10,027 nt of DNA from the NCBI GenBank assembly GCA_039197065.1, contig JBCCUL010000063.1, positions 1 through 10,027 on the forward strand, in the 5' to 3' direction. The stretch comes from JANQPX01 sp039197065 (GTDB lineage Bacteria; Pseudomonadota; Alphaproteobacteria; Geminicoccales; Geminicoccaceae). The position numbers and the translations under genes were made by a program. The notes under the pieces were generated by a model. That model had not been told where the DNA came from. It saw nothing but the letters and a program-made list of their open reading frames with translations, and did not search any database. This document shows positions 7,074 through 10,027 of this stretch, in pieces (positions within the stretch are counted from its first letter, which is position 1; every line of letters begins with the position of its first letter).

Positions 7074-7430
7074 ATGTCGGCGGTCTCATTGGCAATCTGG
7101 TTGTGTCTCATGTCTTGGAACCCGGAAGATCCATCGGAGCAGCGGCGTCATCGTCGCCTTTCCAGCCAGATACCGGCGAAGCTCGTCTTCGAAGGTGGGG
7201 ACTGGATGTGCGTGATCAGCAATATTTCCGCCAAGGGAGCAGGGCTGGAGCCGGCCATTCCTTCCGCCGTCGGCCGTATGGTCGAGTTGCACAGCGATCG
7301 CCTGAAATTGCCGCTCTACGGTCGCGTGGTGAATGTTGCCGATAACCTCACCAACGTGGCCTTCGAGCTCGATTCGGCCATGCAATATGAACTCGCTAAA
7401 TTTCTTGCGACCAATCTCGACCTGAACTGA
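7074..7430 (+). CDS. PilZ-domain protein
   Basis: 118 aa from ATG 7074, almost entirely a single PilZ domain. The two c-di-GMP binding motifs are visible: the basic RxxxR in QRRHRRLSSQIPAKL (23-37), and NxSxxG in VISNISAKGAGLEP (47-60). The beta-barrel strands continue through MVELHSDRLKLPLYGRVVN and VAFEL. PilZ proteins bind cyclic di-GMP and commonly adjust motility, exopolysaccharide or the cell cycle; the target here is unknown. ATG 7074 follows a GAGAGGA at somewhat long spacing (about 11 nt). ATG 7110 (MSWNPEDPSEQRRHRR) has no ribosome binding site but is a plausible alternative. It is the first plus-strand gene and is preceded by a CtrA-type site. Confidence 0.88.
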   Translation: MSAVSLAIWLCLMSWNPEDPSEQRRHRRLSSQIPAKLVFEGGDWMCVISNISAKGAGLEPAIPSAVGRMVELHSDRLKLPLYGRVVNVADNLTNVAFELDSAMQYELAKFLATNLDLN

Positions 7431-7443
7431 CGTCCGCGAAGGC

Positions 7444-7572
7444 TAGAGCATTTTCTAGTCAGGTTTACGCGTCGCCGGCCCGCACCCCCTCCTGACCACC
7501 CAATGCAGGGGTATCGTATGGGTGGTCGGGAGGGGCGCGCGGGCTGGATCGACTTGCCCCGGAAATGCTCTA
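7444..7572. repeat. Palindromic intergenic element with TAGAGCAT ends
   Basis: This 129-bp element starts 14 nt after the PilZ stop. Its ends are perfect 10-bp inverted repeats, TAGAGCATTT (7444-7453) and AAATGCTCTA (7563-7572). Inside, 7478-7501 (ending CTGACCACCC) pairs imperfectly with 7520-7544 (starting GGGTGGTCGG) around an 18-nt loop, giving a stem of about 24 bp. Palindromes with AGAGCAT...ATGCTCT ends are common between genes in Bradyrhizobium and relatives, so this is probably a non-autonomous, MITE-like repeat. It may also act as a transcript end for the PilZ gene. There is no coding capacity. Confidence 0.75.
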
Positions 7573-7654
7573 AACGAGGCTGGGCCTCTGCTTTCGTGCT
7601 GAAGAAGGGGTTCAAAGCCTCAGAAAATCACCTTTAAATTTCTACCTATGAGTT

Positions 7655-7676
7655 AGTTAATTTGAATGAATTAACT
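7655..7676. promoter_or_regulatory. AT-rich 8-bp dyad upstream of the candidate sRNA promoter
   Basis: AGTTAATT and AATTAACT form a perfect 8-bp inverted repeat around TGAATG. It ends 6 nt before the TTGATT -35 at 7683, a typical place for an activator or repressor dimer. A short T-run follows it, so a weak terminator is an alternative reading. The two TTAA blocks are 10 nt apart, not 7, so it is not a standard CtrA site. Confidence 0.4.
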
Positions 7677-7682
7677 TTTTTG

Positions 7683-7711
7683 TTGATTTTTCGTGACGGT
7701 CCGGTTACAAC
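7683..7711 (+). promoter_or_regulatory. Sigma70-type promoter for the candidate sRNA
   Basis: TTGATT (7683-7688) and TACAAC (7706-7711) are separated by exactly 17 nt and together match the housekeeping consensus at 9 of 12 positions (5 of 6 and 4 of 6). The predicted start is near 7717. It lies in an AT-rich patch between the palindromic element and a strong intrinsic terminator. Confidence 0.55.
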
Positions 7712-7716
7712 AAGAA

Positions 7717-7786
7717 GGTCAAGTCAGACGGTGCCTCCCTCCCTCTATTCGCCCCTGCCGGCCGATGCCGGCAGGGGCGATTTTTT
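7717..7786 (+). ncRNA. Candidate trans-acting small RNA, about 70 nt
   Basis: A sigma70-type promoter and a very strong intrinsic terminator bracket about 70 nt that do not look like a gene. The single-stranded part contains CCTCCCTCCCTC (about 7733-7744). C-rich, anti-Shine-Dalgarno-like stretches of this kind are the targeting loops of several alphaproteobacterial sRNAs, for example those with CCUCCUCCC loops in Rhodobacter. Base-pairing with ribosome binding sites of target mRNAs is therefore a reasonable inference. The transcript could instead be the attenuated leader of the 81-codon ORF that begins 55 nt after the terminator. I do not recognise a named family. Confidence 0.5.
7750..7786 (+). 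terminator. Strong intrinsic terminator
   Basis: A perfect 13-bp stem, CGCCCCTGCCGGC with GCCGGCAGGGGCG, closes a CGAT loop. One A and then six T residues (7781-7786) follow. This is the clearest terminator in the window. It lies between the sRNA promoter and the 81-codon ORF, so it either ends the sRNA or attenuates the ORF. Confidence 0.92.
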
Positions 7787-7841
7787 AAGAAAGGATGACG
7801 AAAGAGAAGGACTCCTTAGGACTGTTCCAAAGGAACTTGCT

Positions 7842-8087
7842 ATGACGATATCCGATAGGAAGAGCGCCCGGAACGGCACTAGAGGTCTAAACGATCGGCC
7901 ACAAGCCGACTTTCTTCAAATGGGCGAGGCTAGCATCCTCGACCATGCGTCGTTCCAATCCTTGGTCACCACGGCCATTTTGGCTGCAACCGCTTTTCGT
8001 CTTCGGGATCAGGACGGGCTGACCGAATCCCTGCGCCGCCTGGTTCTCGCGGTTCAGCCCTTCGAGGTGACGCCAACGGAGGACTGA
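7842..8087 (+). CDS. Unrecognised small protein, 81 aa
   Basis: I do not recognise this protein. It begins MTISDRKSARNGTRGLNDRP, a basic and polar start with several rare codons (ATA, AGG, AGA, CTA). The second half is probably helical and mixes hydrophobic and charged residues: ILDHASFQSLVTTAILAATAF (32-52) and LTESLRRLVLAVQPFEV (60-76). The first of these is only moderately hydrophobic and is followed by RLRDQD, so a membrane span is uncertain. AGGA lies about 8 nt before the ATG. The frame is open further upstream to 7662, but that part runs through the sRNA and its terminator and is discounted. Confidence 0.5.
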   Translation: MTISDRKSARNGTRGLNDRPQADFLQMGEASILDHASFQSLVTTAILAATAFRLRDQDGLTESLRRLVLAVQPFEVTPTED

Positions 8088-8107
8088 TCCAGGCAAGGCC
8101 ACTGGTT

Positions 8108-8146
8108 CCGCGGCGCGCTCATCCCATCCAGGCCGCGGTTCCTTTT
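8108..8146 (+). terminator. Weak terminator-like hairpin after the 81-codon ORF
   Basis: CCGCGGC (8108-8114) and GCCGCGG (8132-8138) can pair across a 17-nt loop, followed by a T-rich stretch TTCCTTTTCC. The T-run is interrupted by C residues and the loop is long, so this is a possible terminator only. Confidence 0.3.
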
Positions 8147-8235
8147 CCAATGCTGCGCAGAACTTGATGGCGGGTTGCTTGCCTCCCGACGGCACGGCCA
8201 TGTCGGATAATGCCTAGCACGTCGTCGGAAAACTT

Positions 8236-8297
8236 GGCCGCATACCGTCGATCCAGGCTTCGACGGTCGGAACCACATGATGTGGTCACACCACTAG
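8236..8297 (+). repeat. Dispersed intergenic repeat, copy B (glcD 3' end)
   Basis: This is the reference copy of the 62-bp repeat; 52 of 62 positions match copy A and about 45 match copy C. It ends in CCACTAG, and the TAG read on the minus strand (8294-8296) is the stop codon of glcD. In the glcD transcript it would fold into two hairpins: GTGGT-GTG-ACCAC at the stop codon, then an 8-bp stem ACCGTCGA/TCGACGGT around an 8-nt loop. It might serve as an mRNA end. The sequence left of it to 8147 shows no other feature I recognise. Confidence 0.85.
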
Positions 8298-9781
8298 AAT
8301 CTTGGCAGGTCCGGAAACCTGACCTCGCCGCGATGCACATGCATCCGGCCCAGCTCGGCGCAGCGATGCAGCTTTGGAAACACCTTGCCGGGATTCAGGA
8401 TCTGGCTCGGGTCGAAAGCGCATTTGACCCGCTGCTGCTGGTTGAGGTCATCCTCGTCGAACTGCACCGGCATCAGGTCCCGCTTTTCGACGCCGACCCC
8501 GTGCTCGCCGGTCAGCACACCGCCAACTTCAACGCAAAGCTTCAGGATTTCAGCGCCGAACTCCTCGGTTTTCTCGAGCTCGCCCGGAATGTTGGCGTCA
8601 TACATGATGAGCGGGTGAAGATTGCCGTCGCCGGCGTGGAACACGTTGGCCACCCGAAGACCGTATTTCTTCGACATTTCGGCCATGCGTTTCAGGACAT
8701 GAGGCAGCTTCTTTCTGGGGATGGTGCCGTCCATGCAGTAATAATCGGGTGAAATGCGCCCGATTGCCGGGAAGGCGGCCTTTCGGCCAAGCCAGAAGCG
8801 CTGGCGTTCCTCTTCGCTCTCGCTGACCTTGATGCCGACCGCGCCATGCTGGCGGGCGATCGCCGAGACGGTGTCGATGAGATGGTCGACCTCGACCGCA
8901 GGGCCGTCCAGCTCGCAGATCAAGAGGCCCTCGACATCGAGCGGATAGCCGGGATGGCAGAAGTCCTCGGCGGCGTGAATGGCGGGACGATCCATCATTT
9001 CCAGCCCGCCCGGAATGATGCCGGCGGCAATGATCGCCGCGACGCAATCGCCGCCTTGCTCGTTGCTTGGAAAGCCCATGAGCATGGCGCGCGCGGTCTC
9101 GGGTTTCTTCAAGATGCGGACCGTAACCTCGGTGACCACGCCTAGAAGGCCCTCGGAACCGGTCATCAGGCCGAGCAGATCATAGCCCTCGCTGTCGAGA
9201 TGCTTGCCGCCGATCCTGACGATGTCGCCACCCGGCAGCACCATCTCGAGACCGAGCACATTATTGGTGGTGAGGCCGTATTTCAGGCAATGCACGCCGC
9301 CCGAATTTTCCGCGATATTGCCGCCGATCGAGCAGGCGATCTGCGAGGAGGGGTCGGGGGCGTAATAGAAGCCTTCATGCTGGACCGCTGATGTGATGCC
9401 GAGATTGGTAACGCCCGGCTGCGCCGTGACCGTCCGGTTCTCGAAGTCGATGTCGAGGATCTTATTGAACTTGCCGAGACCGAGCACGATGCCGTCGGTG
9501 ACCGGAAGCGCGCCGCCCGAAAGGGAGGTGCCGGCGCCGCGCGGCACAACATGGATGTTCTCATCATCGCAGAATTTGAGGATCTTCGAGACCTGCTCGG
9601 TGGTCGAGGGCAGCACGACGGCCATCGGGAGAGCGCGATAGGCGGAGAGGCCATCGCATTCATAGGCGCGCAGCTCATCCTCGGCGGCGATCACCCCTTC
9701 GCCGGGCACGAGCTCGCGAAGCGCCTCGATCAGGCGATCGCGCTTGGCGATGCTCTCCTGTCTGGGTTCAGGCATTTTCAT
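8294..9781 (-). CDS. glcD: FAD-linked oxidase, glycolate oxidase subunit GlcD type
   Basis: 495 aa, close to the usual GlcD length. The FAD-binding PCMH domain is visible in PRGAGTSLSGGA (80-91), SIGGNIAENSGG (151-162) and GSEGLLGVVTE (208-218). The C-terminal oxidase domain has HAGDGNLHP (382-390), GEHGVG (425-430) and FDPSQILNPGKVFP (456-469). GlcD is the flavin subunit of the three-part GlcDEF glycolate oxidase, which turns glycolate into glyoxylate; D-lactate and other 2-hydroxyacid dehydrogenases share the fold, so the substrate is not certain. AAGGGG lies 8 nt before ATG 9781 but only 2 nt before ATG 9787, so 9781 is preferred. glcE and glcF normally follow; here the next sequence is a dispersed repeat and opposite-strand material. 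The last 20 or so residues form an unusual basic tail. Confidence 0.9.
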   Translation of the reverse strand: MKMPEPRQESIAKRDRLIEALRELVPGEGVIAAEDELRAYECDGLSAYRALPMAVVLPSTTEQVSKILKFCDDENIHVVPRGAGTSLSGGALPVTDGIVLGLGKFNKILDIDFENRTVTAQPGVTNLGITSAVQHEGFYYAPDPSSQIACSIGGNIAENSGGVHCLKYGLTTNNVLGLEMVLPGGDIVRIGGKHLDSEGYDLLGLMTGSEGLLGVVTEVTVRILKKPETARAMLMGFPSNEQGGDCVAAIIAAGIIPGGLEMMDRPAIHAAEDFCHPGYPLDVEGLLICELDGPAVEVDHLIDTVSAIARQHGAVGIKVSESEEERQRFWLGRKAAFPAIGRISPDYYCMDGTIPRKKLPHVLKRMAEMSKKYGLRVANVFHAGDGNLHPLIMYDANIPGELEKTEEFGAEILKLCVEVGGVLTGEHGVGVEKRDLMPVQFDEDDLNQQQRVKCAFDPSQILNPGKVFPKLHRCAELGRMHVHRGEVRFPDLPRF

Positions 9782-9915
9782 CGACATGACCCCTTCGGTC
9801 TGCGCTCATCATTCGGCAATATGATGGTTCAGCTCCAAGGCGGCGTCAAACCGTGCGTTTTCAAATTTTTCCAAATAAAAACCCATCTTCCACCATCATT
9901 ATTCTCAGTTAAGAA

Positions 9916-9944
9916 ATTATAATCCACTAACGAACAGTTCACCA
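9916..9944 (-). promoter_or_regulatory. Candidate promoter for glcD
   Basis: The AT-rich stretch at 9855-9960 contains a perfect TATAAT on the minus strand (9916-9921). With 17-nt spacing the -35 is TGGTGA (9939-9944), a weak match. The leader would be about 125 nt. Because ATTATAAT reads nearly the same on both strands, a plus-strand TATAAT (9918-9923) could also serve the divergent gene, though its -35 is poor. Confidence 0.35.
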
Positions 9945-9988
9945 TAAGTCATCAATCGCTGGAAACATCTCGATGCTATGATGTTCCC

Positions 9989-10027
9989 ATGAAAAAATTC
10001 GGAAAAAATTGCCCACTCATTCGGCAA
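9989..10027 (+). CDS. Possible divergent gene, first 13 codons
   Basis: An ATG at 9989 opens MKKFGKNCPLIRQ and runs off the right edge. Codons are open throughout and the gene would be divergent from glcD across an AT-rich promoter region. The NCPLIR stretch is reminiscent of the Cys-Pro start of HxlR-type winged-helix regulators, but thirteen residues do not establish this. No good ribosome binding site is visible. The 207 nt between the glcD start and this ATG hold nothing else that I recognise. Confidence 0.3.
   Translation, partial: MKKFGKNCPLIRQ

Noticed and set aside
7662..7841. Upstream extension of the 81-codon ORF
   Set aside because: The open frame continues upstream, but this part crosses a promoter and a perfect intrinsic terminator, and the ribosome binding site fits ATG 7842.
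8119..8340. Minus-strand open frame through repeat copy B, with LDRRYAA also readable in copy A
   Set aside because: The shared peptide follows from DNA similarity of the repeat. Copy C has an indel and a stop in that reading, so a protein-coding remnant is not supported.

Overview
The window is GC-rich, densely packed bacterial chromosome. It carries the gene order ruvC-ruvA-ruvB-ybgC-tolQ-tolR-tolA, the conserved Holliday-junction and Tol-Pal neighbourhood of Alphaproteobacteria. Together with a YebC start typical of this class, a TTAA-N7-TTAA (CtrA-type) site and TAGAGCAT...ATGCTCTA palindromic repeats, this points to an alphaproteobacterium, probably of the Hyphomicrobiales (Rhizobiales). 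The species cannot be named from the sequence alone.

Layout: from 6829 down to 1 everything is on the minus strand, read right to left. yebC comes first, then ruvC, ruvA, a family-4-like glycosyltransferase wedged between ruvA and ruvB, ruvB, ybgC, tolQ, tolR, and the 5' part of tolA, which runs off the left edge inside a long Pro-Glu tandem repeat. Spacing is tight: ruvA/glycosyltransferase overlap by 4 nt, glycosyltransferase/ruvB are 1 nt apart, ruvB/ybgC 4 nt, tolQ/tolR 2 nt. RuvABC process Holliday junctions. TolQRA is the proton-driven inner-membrane motor of the envelope-spanning Tol-Pal complex, and YbgC is its usual thioesterase companion.

From 7027 to about 8150 the plus strand carries accessory material: a CtrA-type site, a PilZ-domain gene, a 129-bp palindromic intergenic element, a promoter-to-terminator unit that looks like a small RNA of about 70 nt with a CCTCCCTCCCTC stretch, and an unrecognised 81-codon ORF. 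On the minus strand, 9781-8294 encodes a GlcD-type FAD-linked oxidase with no glcE or glcF beside it. The right end is AT-rich and may hold the first codons of a divergent gene.

The most notable non-coding signal is a dispersed repeat of about 62 bp, present three times (5342-5403, 6026-6086, 8236-8297). Its CTAG end supplies the TAG stop codon of both yebC and glcD, and in the third copy lies just before the ruvA ribosome binding site. The other main points are the glycosyltransferase inside the ruv cluster, the PE-repeat TolA and the candidate sRNA.
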